Part shown: positions 28,768-38,486 of the stretch, piece by piece
How the letters are laid out: each line of letters opens with the position of its first letter
Numbering within the stretch: the stretch's first letter is position 1
Origin: Parahaliea aestuarii
GTDB taxonomy: Bacteria; Pseudomonadota; Gammaproteobacteria; Pseudomonadales; Halieaceae
Length of the DNA: 64,000 nt
NCBI RefSeq assembly: GCF_008064635.1
Contig: NZ_VRYZ01000005.1
Coordinates: forward strand, 186,001-250,000
Reading direction: 5' to 3'
Made by a program: the position numbers and the translations under genes
Notes under the pieces: generated by a model
Told to the model about the DNA's origin: nothing
Database searches by the model: none
What the model saw: only the letters and a program-made list of their open reading frames with translations

Positions 28768-30285
28768 ATGGCAGAGCCACTAAAACGCGAGCCCCTGTCC
28801 ACCGGGTCCGACTGGACCTTCGAGCTGTTGCAGGACTACGAGCGGGAGATCGCCCGAATCGCCGGCAATTTCGGTCTCGACACCTATCCCAACCAGATCG
28901 AGATCATCAGCTCGGAACAGATGATGGACGCCTATGCCTCCGCGGCGATGCCCATCAACTATCACCACTGGAGCTTCGGCAAGCATTTCCTGGGGGTGCA
29001 GAACAACTACAAGCGCGGCCGCATGGGCCTAGCCTACGAGATCGTGTTCAACTCCAATCCCTGCATCGCCTACCTGATGGAGGAGAACACCCTCACCATG
29101 CAGGCCCTGGTGATCGCCCATGCCAGCTACGGCCATAACTCCTTTTTCAAGAACAACTATCTGTTCCGCACCTGGACCGATGCCGAGTCCATCATCGACT
29201 ACATGCTGTTCGCCCGTAACTACATCGCCGAGTGCGAGCAGCGCCACGGCATCGATGCCGTTGAGGATGTACTGGATGCCTGCCATGCGCTGATGAATCA
29301 CGGGGTGGACCGCTACAAGCGACCCTATCCACTGTCGGTGGAGGAGGAGCGGCTGAAGCGGGAAGAGCGCGAGGCCATCCTGCAACAGCAGGTCAACGAG
29401 CTGTGGAAAACCCTGCCGGTGACCGAGACCGAGGCGCAGCAGCAGGAGCATCGCTTCCCGGAGGAACCCCAGGAAAACATTCTCTACTTCCTGGAGAAGA
29501 ATGCGCCCCTGCTGGAGCCCTGGCAGCGGGAGATCATCCGCATCGTGCGCAAAGTGTCCCAGTACCTCTATCCCCAGCGCCAGACCAAGGTGATGAACGA
29601 GGGCTGGGCCTGCTTCTGGCACTTTCACATTCTGCACGAGATGTACCGCGAGGGGCTGGTGAACGACGGCTTCATGATGGAGTTTCTGCAGTACCACACG
29701 GCCGTGGTTTACCAGCCGCCCTTTAATTCGCCCTACTACAGTGGCATCAATCCCTACACTCTGGGCTACGGGATGATGCAGGAGCTGCGTCGAATCAGCG
29801 AAAGCCCGACTGACGAGGACCGACGCTGGTTCCCGGATATCGCCGGTACGCCCTGGCAGGAAACCATGGACTTTGCCATGCGTAATTTCAAGGACGAGAG
29901 CTTCATCCTGCAATTCCTGTCACCCCGCCTGATACGGGAGCTGAAGCTGTTCGCTGTGGTGGACGACCAGGAAAAGGATTACCTGGAAGTGAGCGCGATA
30001 CACGACGACGCCGGTTACCAGAAGGTGCGCGAATCCCTGTCGGCCAATTACGACCTCGGGAATATCGAGCCCTATATCCAGGTATACAACGTGAATGTAC
30101 GTGGTGACCGTACCCTGACCCTGCGCCATGAAATGCATCGCGGCCGGCCGCTGGAGCAGGGCAGTGCAGAGGAGGTTGTGCGTCACCTGCAACAGCTGTG
30201 GGGCTTCGAGGTGATACTTGAATCGGTCAGTGGCGGCGAAGTGAAGTCGCGGATTGTCCACAGCGAACTGGGCGCCGGAGCCTGA
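28768..30285 (+). CDS. ycgB: SpoVR family protein (YcgB)
   Basis: SpoVR proteins take part in spore cortex formation in Bacillus; in proteobacteria the homologue YcgB is a stress-associated protein of unknown activity. The 505 residues match the family. Typical stretches are YPNQIEIISSEQMMDAYAS, MPINYHHWSFGK, YEIVFNSNPCIAYLMEEN, HASYGHNSFFKNN and MNEGWACFWHFHI, rich in His and aromatic residues that could bind metal. It ends the prkA-yeaH-spoVR set. AGGGAG precedes the ATG. Confidence 0.95.
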   Translation: MAEPLKREPLSTGSDWTFELLQDYEREIARIAGNFGLDTYPNQIEIISSEQMMDAYASAAMPINYHHWSFGKHFLGVQNNYKRGRMGLAYEIVFNSNPCIAYLMEENTLTMQALVIAHASYGHNSFFKNNYLFRTWTDAESIIDYMLFARNYIAECEQRHGIDAVEDVLDACHALMNHGVDRYKRPYPLSVEEERLKREEREAILQQQVNELWKTLPVTETEAQQQEHRFPEEPQENILYFLEKNAPLLEPWQREIIRIVRKVSQYLYPQRQTKVMNEGWACFWHFHILHEMYREGLVNDGFMMEFLQYHTAVVYQPPFNSPYYSGINPYTLGYGMMQELRRISESPTDEDRRWFPDIAGTPWQETMDFAMRNFKDESFILQFLSPRLIRELKLFAVVDDQEKDYLEVSAIHDDAGYQKVRESLSANYDLGNIEPYIQVYNVNVRGDRTLTLRHEMHRGRPLEQGSAEEVVRHLQQLWGFEVILESVSGGEVKSRIVHSELGAGA

Positions 30286-30374
30286 GGGAAACCCGCTGGC
30301 ATCACCTTGCCTGGCTGGTGGTCATGCAGGTTACAATCGAGCCCAGCATAACAAGACACAGCCGGGGTATCCGC

Positions 30375-31940
30375 ATGAGCAAGCGTCGTCTGAACCGTAC
30401 TGGTCTGCCGGTACTGATAGCACTGGTGCTCGGTTTCCTCGGCGCCTGCGCTTCCGTTCCCGACCCCGCCAGTTACGAGAAGCCTGCAAGCCATGCGCTG
30501 ACTGACACGCAGGGCACCCGCCTGGGGCAGCTGGTGCGGGAAGGTCTCGGTGACATTGCGGACCAGTCGGCCTTTTATCCGCTGGTTGACGGCATGGATG
30601 CTTTTGTCGCGCGTATGGCAGTAGTGGCGGCGGCCGAGCGCAGCCTCGATGTGCAGTACTATATCTGGCACAACGACACCAGCGGTGTCCTGCTGGTCAA
30701 TGAACTCCTCAAGGCGGCCGATCGCGGCGTGCGTGTGCGCCTGTTGCTGGACGACCTCGATACCGCCGGCAAGGATGCCTTTCTCGCCCGCTTCGACGCT
30801 CACCCCAACATTGAGGTAAGGCTCTACAACCCCTTTGGCTATCGCGGCAGCCGCGGTATCGGTTTCGCCGGCGATCTGAAGCGCCTCAACCACCGTATGC
30901 ACAACAAGTCGCTTACCGCAGACAATCAGGTCACCGTGGTAGGGGGGCGCAACATCGGCAATGAATACTTTGGTGCCGTGGCGCACACTGCCTTCCAGGA
31001 TCTCGATGTAATGGGTGTCGGCCCTGTGGTCGGCAAGGTGTCCACCATGTTCGACCGGTACTGGAACAGCGATGTCGTGGTGCCGGTCGCGGCTTTCGGG
31101 CTGGACGATGGCAGTAGTGACGACACCCTGCCGCAGGCGCGCGCCGCACTGGAGCAGCGCGCAGCGGAGTACATGGATTCGGACTATGTCCGCGCCATTC
31201 GGGCCGATGGCGCGCTGGAGCGACTGCAACTAAGTAAGATGACATTTCTTCGCGGGCGCGCGACCCTGCTCTATGACTCCCCGGACAAAGTGACAGCCAC
31301 CGAAATTACCGCGGATACCCACCTGGCGCCACAGCTCGCGCCGCTGTTCACCGAGGCCAGGGGTGAAGTGGTGATCGTATCGCCATACTTCGTGCCCGGC
31401 GAGAAGCTGGTGGATTTTTTCGGCGACCTCGCCGACAAGGGCGTTCGGGTGCGGATTATCACCAATTCGCTGGCCGCCAATGATGTCGGTCTGGTGCATG
31501 CGGGATATATGCGCTACCGCGAGGCCCTGATCCGGCGCGGGGTTGAAATGTACGAGTACAAACCCGATCCCAGCCAGATCACCCGCAACAAGAAATGGAT
31601 CGGTTCCTCGGAGGCGAGTCTGCACGCCAAAACCATGGGTTCAGGCCATCAGCGGGTCTTTGTCGGTTCCTTCAACCTCGATCCGCGTTCGATCGCCCTC
31701 AACACGGAAATGGGCATTCTCATCGAGAACGAGACCGTCGCCACTCAGTTGCACGACAGTTTCGACACCATGGTCGGTCGACAGGCCTACCGCGTGGAAC
31801 TGGTCGATGGCAAGCTGCGCTGGACCGACCCGGGCACCGACGGGCAGGCGATCATCTACGATACCGAGCCCCATACCACCTGGTGGCAGCGTTTTGCCGC
31901 GGGGACCCTGTCGCTGATCGTGCCTGAGAGCATGCTCTAG
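30375..31940 (+). CDS. Phospholipase D-like lipoprotein (cardiolipin synthase family)
   Basis: Two HKD motifs are present: HNKSLTADNQVTVVGGRNIG and LHAKTMGSGHQRVFVGSFN, the phospholipase D / cardiolipin synthase pair. The N-terminus has a signal peptide with lipobox GACAS (Cys about residue 24), suggesting a lipid-anchored periplasmic or outer-membrane protein. The ATG at 30375 (521 residues) directly precedes the signal peptide; the frame opens at 30318 but the extra residues do not look like a leader. It may act in phospholipid remodelling. The exact reaction is unknown. Confidence 0.88.
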   Translation: MSKRRLNRTGLPVLIALVLGFLGACASVPDPASYEKPASHALTDTQGTRLGQLVREGLGDIADQSAFYPLVDGMDAFVARMAVVAAAERSLDVQYYIWHNDTSGVLLVNELLKAADRGVRVRLLLDDLDTAGKDAFLARFDAHPNIEVRLYNPFGYRGSRGIGFAGDLKRLNHRMHNKSLTADNQVTVVGGRNIGNEYFGAVAHTAFQDLDVMGVGPVVGKVSTMFDRYWNSDVVVPVAAFGLDDGSSDDTLPQARAALEQRAAEYMDSDYVRAIRADGALERLQLSKMTFLRGRATLLYDSPDKVTATEITADTHLAPQLAPLFTEARGEVVIVSPYFVPGEKLVDFFGDLADKGVRVRIITNSLAANDVGLVHAGYMRYREALIRRGVEMYEYKPDPSQITRNKKWIGSSEASLHAKTMGSGHQRVFVGSFNLDPRSIALNTEMGILIENETVATQLHDSFDTMVGRQAYRVELVDGKLRWTDPGTDGQAIIYDTEPHTTWWQRFAAGTLSLIVPESML

Positions 31941-32093
31941 CTTTGTGCACCGTATTGGTGCGCAGCTTGTCGCTCCGGGGTGCTGGTGCCATCGGCTTAT
32001 ATGGGCTGGACCTACGCCGCGCACCGCCTGAGTCCCTAAGCTGGACGTCAATCGGGGCACCTTTGCCCCCGGACACCACACGGGAGCATTGGC

Positions 32094-33476
32094 ATGCAAC
32101 AGGCGGCCCTGACGGCACCATCCACAGACATCATCCAGACTGATCGCGAGACGGTTTGGCACCACCTTACCCAGCACAGCCAGTTTGAGCACAGTGACCC
32201 CATGGTGATCGTGCGCGGCGAAGGCATGCGGGTGACTGACGCCACCGGGCGCGAGTACCTCGATGCGACCTCCGGCGGCGTGTGGTCGGTGAACGTGGGT
32301 TACGGACGTACCGAGATTGCTGATGCGGTGCGCGACCAACTCGTGACCATGTGTTACTTCGCCGGTACCGCCGGCAGCGAGCCGGGCGCGCGCTTTGCCG
32401 CACGCCTGCTGGAGAAGCTGCCGGGCCTGGGCCGTGTCTACTATTCCAACTCCGGCTCCGAGGCGAACGAAAAGGCCTACAAGATGGTGCGCCAGCTGGC
32501 CCATATGGAGGGGGACGGCAGCAAGTCGAAAATCATCTACCGCGATCGCGATTATCACGGCACGACCTTCGGTGCCCTGAGTTCCACCGGACAGTTCGAG
32601 CGCAAGGAGCACTACGGCCCCTTCCTGGACGGCTTTGTGTCCTTTGCCAACTGCTGCTGTTATCGCTGCCCCTTCGGCAAGACCTACGGCAGCTGTGATA
32701 TCGACTGTGCCCAGGACCTGGAAACCGTCATCCAGCGGGAGGGCCCGGAGACTGTCGGGGCGGTGGTGTTGGAGCCGATCACTGCCGGTGGCGGCGTGAT
32801 TCCACCGGTACCGGAGTACTTTCCCATCATCGAGGCCATCTGCCGCAAGTACGGGGTACTGCTGCACATCGACGAGGTGGTGTGCGGTCTCGGGCGCACC
32901 GGCGAATGGTTCGGCTACCAGCACTTCAAGGTGCAGCCGGATATTGTCACCATGGCCAAGGGCGTCGCCAGCGGCTATGCCGCCATCTCCTGTACGGTCA
33001 CCAGTGAATCGTTGTTCCAGCGCTTCAAGGCCCTACCGGCGGACCGCCTCGGCTACTTTCGCGATATCAGCACCTTTGGCGGCTGCACTGCCGGACCAAC
33101 CGCGGGGCTGGTCAATATCGACATCATCGAGCGCGAGGACCTGCTGGCCAATGTGCGCCAGCGCGGCGCGCAACTCATGGACGGGCTGCAGGCCCTGAAG
33201 GCCAAGTATCCGCTGGTGGGCGATGTGCGCGGCGTGGGCCTCTTTGCCGGCCTGGAACTGGTGCAGGACAGGGAAAGCAAACAGCCGGCCCCGGAGCAGA
33301 CCGCCATGGCCATCGCCAAAGACTGCTCCGACCAGGGTGTGCTGATCGGGCGCACCAACCGGAGTTTTCGTGAGTTCAACAACACCCTGTGCCTGAGCCC
33401 CGCACTGATCGCTTCCAGTCGCGACATCGACGACATCATCGAAGCCCTCGACGGAGCCCTGATGCGTTGTGGCTGA
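32094..33476 (+). CDS. Class III PLP-dependent aminotransferase (omega-amino acid type)
   Basis: The 460-residue enzyme has the class III pattern: YSNSGSEANEKAYK, RDYHGTTFGAL, VVLEPITAGGGVI, LHIDEVVCGLGRTG and the PLP lysine in DIVTMAKGVASGYAAIS. A cysteine-rich segment near residues 187-206 (CCCYRCPFG...CDIDC) resembles that of taurine- or omega-amino-acid:pyruvate aminotransferases. The amino donor is not determinable. An AGCS amino-acid symporter gene follows, which suggests use of an imported amino compound. The ATG at 32094 has GGGAG upstream. Confidence 0.87.
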   Translation: MQQAALTAPSTDIIQTDRETVWHHLTQHSQFEHSDPMVIVRGEGMRVTDATGREYLDATSGGVWSVNVGYGRTEIADAVRDQLVTMCYFAGTAGSEPGARFAARLLEKLPGLGRVYYSNSGSEANEKAYKMVRQLAHMEGDGSKSKIIYRDRDYHGTTFGALSSTGQFERKEHYGPFLDGFVSFANCCCYRCPFGKTYGSCDIDCAQDLETVIQREGPETVGAVVLEPITAGGGVIPPVPEYFPIIEAICRKYGVLLHIDEVVCGLGRTGEWFGYQHFKVQPDIVTMAKGVASGYAAISCTVTSESLFQRFKALPADRLGYFRDISTFGGCTAGPTAGLVNIDIIEREDLLANVRQRGAQLMDGLQALKAKYPLVGDVRGVGLFAGLELVQDRESKQPAPEQTAMAIAKDCSDQGVLIGRTNRSFREFNNTLCLSPALIASSRDIDDIIEALDGALMRCG

Positions 33477-33625
33477 GCCCGGGAAGCAGTACGCAATCAA
33501 CCACCCGTTGCTGCGCCTTACGGTCAGGACTGGCCGGAGGCGCACGACAACCTAGGCAGGGCCTCGCGGCGCCTGCATCCTGCGTCGCGCTGCGTTATAG
33601 TCAAACCGCACACAGGAATCTCTTC

Positions 33626-35158
33626 ATGAAGCACCGCACCCTCCTTACCCTGCCGGCATTGATGGCCCCGTTGCCCGCGCTGGCGGCCGACATCGACGCC
33701 TGGGTCGACGGCCTGATGAGTCCGGTGACCGAAGCACTGTCCGCCCTTGTCTTTTTCAGCGTGCCGTTGTTTGGCGCCGATTTGCCCCTGGTGGTTTTGT
33801 GGCTGGTTGCCGCGGCGGTGTTTTTCACCTGCTATTTCGGTTTCCTCAATGTTCGCGGCCTGCCACATGCGCTGCGCATTGTGCGCGGCGCCTACCACAA
33901 CCCCGATCACAAAGGTGAGGTTACTCACTTCCAGGCCCTCGCCACGGCGGTTTCCGGCACTGTGGGTATCGGCAATATCGGCGGTGTCGCGGTGGCCATT
34001 TCCGTCGGTGGGCCCGGCGCGGCCTTCTGGATGATTGCCGCCGGTGTGCTCGGTATGTCCACCAAGTTTGTCGAGTGTACCCTCGGTACGCTGTACCGCC
34101 GGCAGAATCCCGATGGCTCCGTGTCCGGTGGCCCGATGTACTACCTGGAAAAAGGCTTTGCCGAGAAGGGCAGGGCGGGGCTGGGCCGCTTCCTCGGCCG
34201 CTTCTATGCGCTGGGTATCGTTATTGGCTGCATGGGCATCGGCAACATGTTCCAGGCCAACCAGGCCTATGTGCAGGTGGTCAACGTTACTGGCGGCTTT
34301 GGTTCCAGCTGGTTTGGCGACAAGGGCTGGCTGTTCGGCCTGATTCTGGCGGCGCTGGTGGCGCTGGTGATTCTGGGGGGCATACGCAGTATCGCCCGGG
34401 TGACCGGCAAGGTAGTGCCCTTCATGGCGCTGTTCTACTGCGCCGGCGCCCTGCTGATTCTGGTCATGAATCGCGAGGCGCTGCCCTTCGCCCTGCAGGC
34501 CATTGTCAGCGGTGCCTTCAGTGCCGAGGGCGTCACCGGCGGTGCGCTGGGTGTCATGGTGATCGGCTTCCAGCGGGCCGTATTCTCCAACGAAGCCGGT
34601 ATTGGCTCTGCCGCCATCGCCCACTCGGCGGTGCAGACCAACGATCCGGTGACAGAGGGCTTTGTGTCCCTGCTCGAGCCCTTCATCGACACGGTGATCA
34701 TCAGCACCATGACAGCACTGGTGATCATCACCACGCTCTACTATGTACCGAGTTTCACCCAGGGGCTCGGCGGTATTGAAATGACCTCCCGGGCCTTCGA
34801 ACGCAATGTGGCCTGGTCACCCTATTTCATTGCCGTTGCCGGCTTCCTGTTCGCGTTCTCTACCATGATCGCCTGGGCCTATTACGGGTTGAAGGGCTGG
34901 ACCTACCTGGTCGGCGAGGGGAAGCTGGCGGAGGCCGGCTTCAAGTTGGTGTTCTGCCTGTTTGTGGTCGTCGGCTCCAGTATGCAACTGGGTTCCATCC
35001 TCGACTTTTCCGACGCCATGGTGTTCCTGATCTGTGTCCCCAATATCCTCGGGCTCTACCTGCTGGCGCCGGTTGTGCGTCGCGAGTTGCGACGCCATGC
35101 GCAGCAGGTGCGCGATAACGAGCCCCTGCAGGTGCAACAGGAGCCCGCCCGCACCTGA
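33626..35158 (+). CDS. Alanine/glycine:sodium symporter (AGCS family), first copy
   Basis: The 510-residue membrane protein shows the AGCS hallmarks: ATAVSGTVGIGNIGGVA, GGPGAAFWM, SGGPMYYLEKG, FSNEAGIGSAAIAHSA and about ten hydrophobic helices. The N-terminus (first about 21 residues, ending LAADI) looks like a cleavable signal peptide, unlike the copy at 56892, and implies an outside N-terminus. It probably imports a small neutral amino acid with sodium. The ATG at 33626 is chosen because a longer open frame (to 33389) lies over the end of the aminotransferase. A terminator follows. Confidence 0.92.
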   Translation: MKHRTLLTLPALMAPLPALAADIDAWVDGLMSPVTEALSALVFFSVPLFGADLPLVVLWLVAAAVFFTCYFGFLNVRGLPHALRIVRGAYHNPDHKGEVTHFQALATAVSGTVGIGNIGGVAVAISVGGPGAAFWMIAAGVLGMSTKFVECTLGTLYRRQNPDGSVSGGPMYYLEKGFAEKGRAGLGRFLGRFYALGIVIGCMGIGNMFQANQAYVQVVNVTGGFGSSWFGDKGWLFGLILAALVALVILGGIRSIARVTGKVVPFMALFYCAGALLILVMNREALPFALQAIVSGAFSAEGVTGGALGVMVIGFQRAVFSNEAGIGSAAIAHSAVQTNDPVTEGFVSLLEPFIDTVIISTMTALVIITTLYYVPSFTQGLGGIEMTSRAFERNVAWSPYFIAVAGFLFAFSTMIAWAYYGLKGWTYLVGEGKLAEAGFKLVFCLFVVVGSSMQLGSILDFSDAMVFLICVPNILGLYLLAPVVRRELRRHAQQVRDNEPLQVQQEPART

Positions 35159-35192
35159 TTGCCAAACACCTTTCCAAACACCTGTGTAGAAG

Positions 35193-35222
35193 GGCGCACT
35201 GTCTCGACAGTGCGCCTTTTTT
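35193..35222 (+). terminator. Rho-independent terminator after the AGCS symporter gene
   Basis: A perfect 11-base stem, GGCGCACTGTC (35193-35203) with GACAGTGCGCC (35206-35216), is followed by six T residues. The stem has a two-base loop as written, so the closing pairs probably open. It lies 34 bases after the symporter stop. Confidence 0.85.
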
Positions 35223-35649
35223 CAGGTTGGTCCTATGGCGGCCCGTAGAGCCGCACTCGCAACACGCACCCTGTGTCATTGTCGATACGACCTTACGTGA
35301 TTGACGTCCTTCCGGGGGAGAGTCCGTGATAACCGGCGCCGGCCACCCCGTTTTTGCCCGGTTCCGGTGCGCGGCAACAGAAAATTTTCACCAAAACGCT
35401 CAGATAGCGTGCAGGAATCGATGCACCCGACGGGTGGCCTCACCTTTCCACAATGCTGGTTCTATGGTGCTTTCGACACAGCCACTACTGTGATCACGAG
35501 AGCGCGGAAAGCCTAATAAATACCCCAACGGGAAGCGCAGCTCCTTTACGTTCCAGTCGGAACAGGTGCCTCCGCCGGCGCAAGCACGGGGGAGTCGACG
35601 GTAACAGTCTTGTGAGATTCCCGGGAGGAATCTCGCGATAGGGGGTCAC
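35223..35649. other. 427-base noncoding region upstream of the TonB-dependent receptor
   Basis: No convincing gene is seen; short open frames here lack ribosome sites. The region is likely to hold the receptor promoter, but I could not identify convincing -35/-10 pairs. Its last part contains a hairpin directly before the ribosome site (listed separately), so a long regulated 5' leader is possible. Confidence 0.5.
35614..35634 (+). promoter_or_regulatory. Hairpin next to the TonB-receptor ribosome site
   Basis: GAGATTCC (35614-35621) pairs with GGAATCTC (35627-35634) across a five-base loop. The right arm contains GGGAGGAA, a Shine-Dalgarno-like sequence, but it lies about 20 bases from the ATG; a second G-rich site (GGGGG, 35641-35645) has normal spacing. 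The hairpin might present or mask translation signals. Confidence 0.4.
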
Positions 35650-38484
35650 ATGAACAAAGTATTCCAATTCGAAAAGCGTCCTCTGGCGATATTGCTGGCC
35701 GGCGGGGTAGTTCTCGGAACCAGCCAGTTACAGGCCCAGGCGGCCGAGCCGGAAGGTGTGGTCGAGGAAGTGATTGTTACCGGCTCACGTTTGAGTCGAA
35801 CCGGCTACGATACGCCAACGCCGCTGACCTCTCTGGGCTCGGAAGAACTGGCGACCCAGGCGCCGGAGAATATCGCCGACCTGGTGAACACCCTGCCGTC
35901 AGTGGCGGGTAGCCAGACCGGCACTACCAACTCGGGCAGTCTGGCGACCGGTATCGCCGGCATCAGCGCGATCAACCTGCGCGCGCTCGGCGCGGGCCGC
36001 ACACTGGTGTTGCTGGATGGCCGCCGCTCACCGGTGTCTACCTCTTCCGGCTTTATCGATACCAATACCATGCCGCAGGGACTGATCGACCGGGTGGAAG
36101 TGGTCACTGGAGGCGCCTCGGCAGCCTATGGTTCCGGGGCTGTCGGGGGCGTGGTCAACTTTATTCTCGACAAGGATTACGAAGGGGTAAAAACCACGGC
36201 GGACTATGGCATCACCACCCGCGGTGACAACGAGTCCAAACGCATTGGTTTTACGGCGGGGTCCGCCTTCGCCGGCGGGCGCGGCCACTTTCTGTTCGAT
36301 TCCCAGGCCACTGACAGCGACGGCATTCACGAGACGCAGCGCGGCTGGAACAAGTCCGGCTACTATGCAATGCCCAACCCGGCCCTGTTCCGGGGCGAGC
36401 AGGGTGTTCCCACCTTCATTACCGGCAAGAATATCGGCCTGTCCTCACACACCATCGGTGGCCTGGTTGTCGACGGGCCCCTGCGTGGGACCTACTTCGG
36501 TGAGGGGGGATCGATCAATCAGCTCAACTACGGTGAAGTGGGTGGCCAGTGGATGCAGGGCGGAGACTGGCAGTACACCTCGCACCAGGCGGGGACCCAG
36601 TCGCTGGCGGCCGCCGATGAGCGGCAGAGCTTTTTCACCCGCGCCAGTTTTGATGTAAACGAGGCTTTCAGCGTGTTCGGCGAGGCGTCCTATGCCGGCT
36701 GGGAGGGCTACGCCAATTACCTGCGCGTGCCCACCCTGCGCAATGTGATCCAGCGCGATAATGCCTTCCTGTCCGACGAAATGGCCCAGGCGATGGATAC
36801 GGCGGGTGTTGATTCCTTCCTGCTGTCGACCGCCAATGGCGACTCGGAGATCTCCGGGCACAACAATGAACGCGAGACCTATCGCTTCACCGCCGGTGCC
36901 GAGGGCTTCTTCAATCTGTTCGAGAAAGACTGGGATTGGGATGCCAGCTATACCAAGTCGCGCACTGTGGCCCTGCAGAAGTACCTGCCAACCATCTACC
37001 ACCTCGAACGCTATGCCATGGCCACCGATGCGGTGATCGACCCGGCCACTGGCGAAGCAGTGTGCCGCACCAGCCTGTCAGACCCGGACAACGGCTGTGT
37101 GCCACTTAATATCATGGGTACGGGCGTTTCCACACCCGAGGCCTGGGATTATGTCAGTGGTGCGCCAGAGCGTGAGGAAACCTACGATATGGACGTGGTG
37201 GCGATGAACTTCCGTGTCAATGACATCACCGGCTGGGCGGGCCCCATCTCCGTTGCCTTTGGCGGCGAGTGGCGCGAAGAGTCGATATACGGCGAGGTGG
37301 AGGATCAGTACCAGAGCGGCTGGCGCTTCGGGAACTTCCAGGAAGACCGCGGCGAGTTCGATGTCTGGGAAAGCTACGTGGAGGCCCTGGTACCGCTCGG
37401 CTTCGGTGTGGACTTCAACGGCGGCTATCGCTATGCCGACTACAGCCTGAGCGGCGAGGTGGAAACCTGGAAGCTGGGCCTCACCTGGCAGCCGATTAAG
37501 GATGTGACGCTGCGAGGCACACGCTCGCGTGATATTCGCGCGCCCAACCTCGGCGAGCTGTTCGCCACCGGCACTGCGCGCGGCAACACGGTCGAGATCA
37601 ACGGCGTCATCGTGCCCTACCAGCAGAGCCTGCAGGGCAGCACCGAACTCGCCCCGGAAGTAGCCGAGGGCTGGAGCGGTGGCATCGTGTGGCAGCCCGG
37701 CTTCCTGCCCGGCTTTGGCGCCTCGCTGGACTACTACGATATCGAAGTGAACGATGTGATTGGCAGTGTCTCGGCGGAGCAGGTTGCCAGCTTCTGCTTT
37801 GACAGCGGCATCCAGGCCTACTGTGACGACATGGTATTCACCGATCCCAGTGACCCCACGACACTGACCACGATCAACATCTATTACGAGAACCTGAACA
37901 GCCTGCGCGCAGAGGGACTGGATCTGGAACTGTCCTACGATTTCGAAATGGCGCAACTGGTGTCTGACGTCCCCGGCTACGTCAGCCTGCGCTTTATGGC
38001 GACCCACTACATGGAAAACGTCACCGACAATGGCACTACTGCGATCGATATGGCCGGCAGCAATTCGTCGTTGGCCGGCGCTACGCCGGACTGGAAATAC
38101 CGGGCAACGGCACTCTACAGCCTCGCCCCCTGGACCTTCAACCTGACCATGCGCGGTGTCAGCTCGGGTGTACTGGGTAATGACTTTATCGAGTGTTCGA
38201 GTGACTGCCCGGCCAGCGTCTATCCGGCCCTGACGGTTGATGATAACGACGTCGACGGCCAGGTCGTATTCGATGCCTATGTCTCGCGCAGTTTTGACTT
38301 CTGGGATGACAGTACCGGCGAAGTCTACCTGGCCTGGAGCAATATCTTTGACGAGGATCCGCCGCTGAGTTCGGAGCCCCTGTACCAGGGCACTGACATT
38401 CCCGCTGCCTACCCGCAGACCAACCGCAGTATCTACGACTTCCTCGGCAGTCGTTTTCGTATCGGCGTACGGGCGGAGTTCTGA
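35650..38484 (+). CDS. TonB-dependent outer-membrane receptor
   Basis: The 944-residue protein has a signal peptide (about residues 1-31), then EEVIVTGSRL as N-terminal TonB-box-like/plug start, a plug domain (IADLVNTLPSV, INLRALGAGRTLVLLDGRR, DRVEVVTGGASAAYGSGAVGGVVNFI), and a beta-barrel ending in ...FRIGVRAEF with a terminal Phe, as outer-membrane assembly requires. The plug sequence is of the type frequent in marine Cellvibrionales and sphingomonads, used for organic nutrients rather than siderophores. The following amidohydrolase gene begins 2 bases after the stop, suggesting that the imported compound is its substrate or a precursor. Confidence 0.94.
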   Translation: MNKVFQFEKRPLAILLAGGVVLGTSQLQAQAAEPEGVVEEVIVTGSRLSRTGYDTPTPLTSLGSEELATQAPENIADLVNTLPSVAGSQTGTTNSGSLATGIAGISAINLRALGAGRTLVLLDGRRSPVSTSSGFIDTNTMPQGLIDRVEVVTGGASAAYGSGAVGGVVNFILDKDYEGVKTTADYGITTRGDNESKRIGFTAGSAFAGGRGHFLFDSQATDSDGIHETQRGWNKSGYYAMPNPALFRGEQGVPTFITGKNIGLSSHTIGGLVVDGPLRGTYFGEGGSINQLNYGEVGGQWMQGGDWQYTSHQAGTQSLAAADERQSFFTRASFDVNEAFSVFGEASYAGWEGYANYLRVPTLRNVIQRDNAFLSDEMAQAMDTAGVDSFLLSTANGDSEISGHNNERETYRFTAGAEGFFNLFEKDWDWDASYTKSRTVALQKYLPTIYHLERYAMATDAVIDPATGEAVCRTSLSDPDNGCVPLNIMGTGVSTPEAWDYVSGAPEREETYDMDVVAMNFRVNDITGWAGPISVAFGGEWREESIYGEVEDQYQSGWRFGNFQEDRGEFDVWESYVEALVPLGFGVDFNGGYRYADYSLSGEVETWKLGLTWQPIKDVTLRGTRSRDIRAPNLGELFATGTARGNTVEINGVIVPYQQSLQGSTELAPEVAEGWSGGIVWQPGFLPGFGASLDYYDIEVNDVIGSVSAEQVASFCFDSGIQAYCDDMVFTDPSDPTTLTTINIYYENLNSLRAEGLDLELSYDFEMAQLVSDVPGYVSLRFMATHYMENVTDNGTTAIDMAGSNSSLAGATPDWKYRATALYSLAPWTFNLTMRGVSSGVLGNDFIECSSDCPASVYPALTVDDNDVDGQVVFDAYVSRSFDFWDDSTGEVYLAWSNIFDEDPPLSSEPLYQGTDIPAAYPQTNRSIYDFLGSRFRIGVRAEF

Positions 38485-38486
38485 GT

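Noticed and set aside
31944-31964. Hairpin TGTGCACC/GGTGCGCA after the phospholipase D gene
   Set aside because: It has one wobble pair and no T-tract, so termination is not supported.
31943-32143. 66-codon ORF between the phospholipase D and aminotransferase genes
   Set aside because: It overlaps the aminotransferase start, has no ribosome site and no recognisable pattern.
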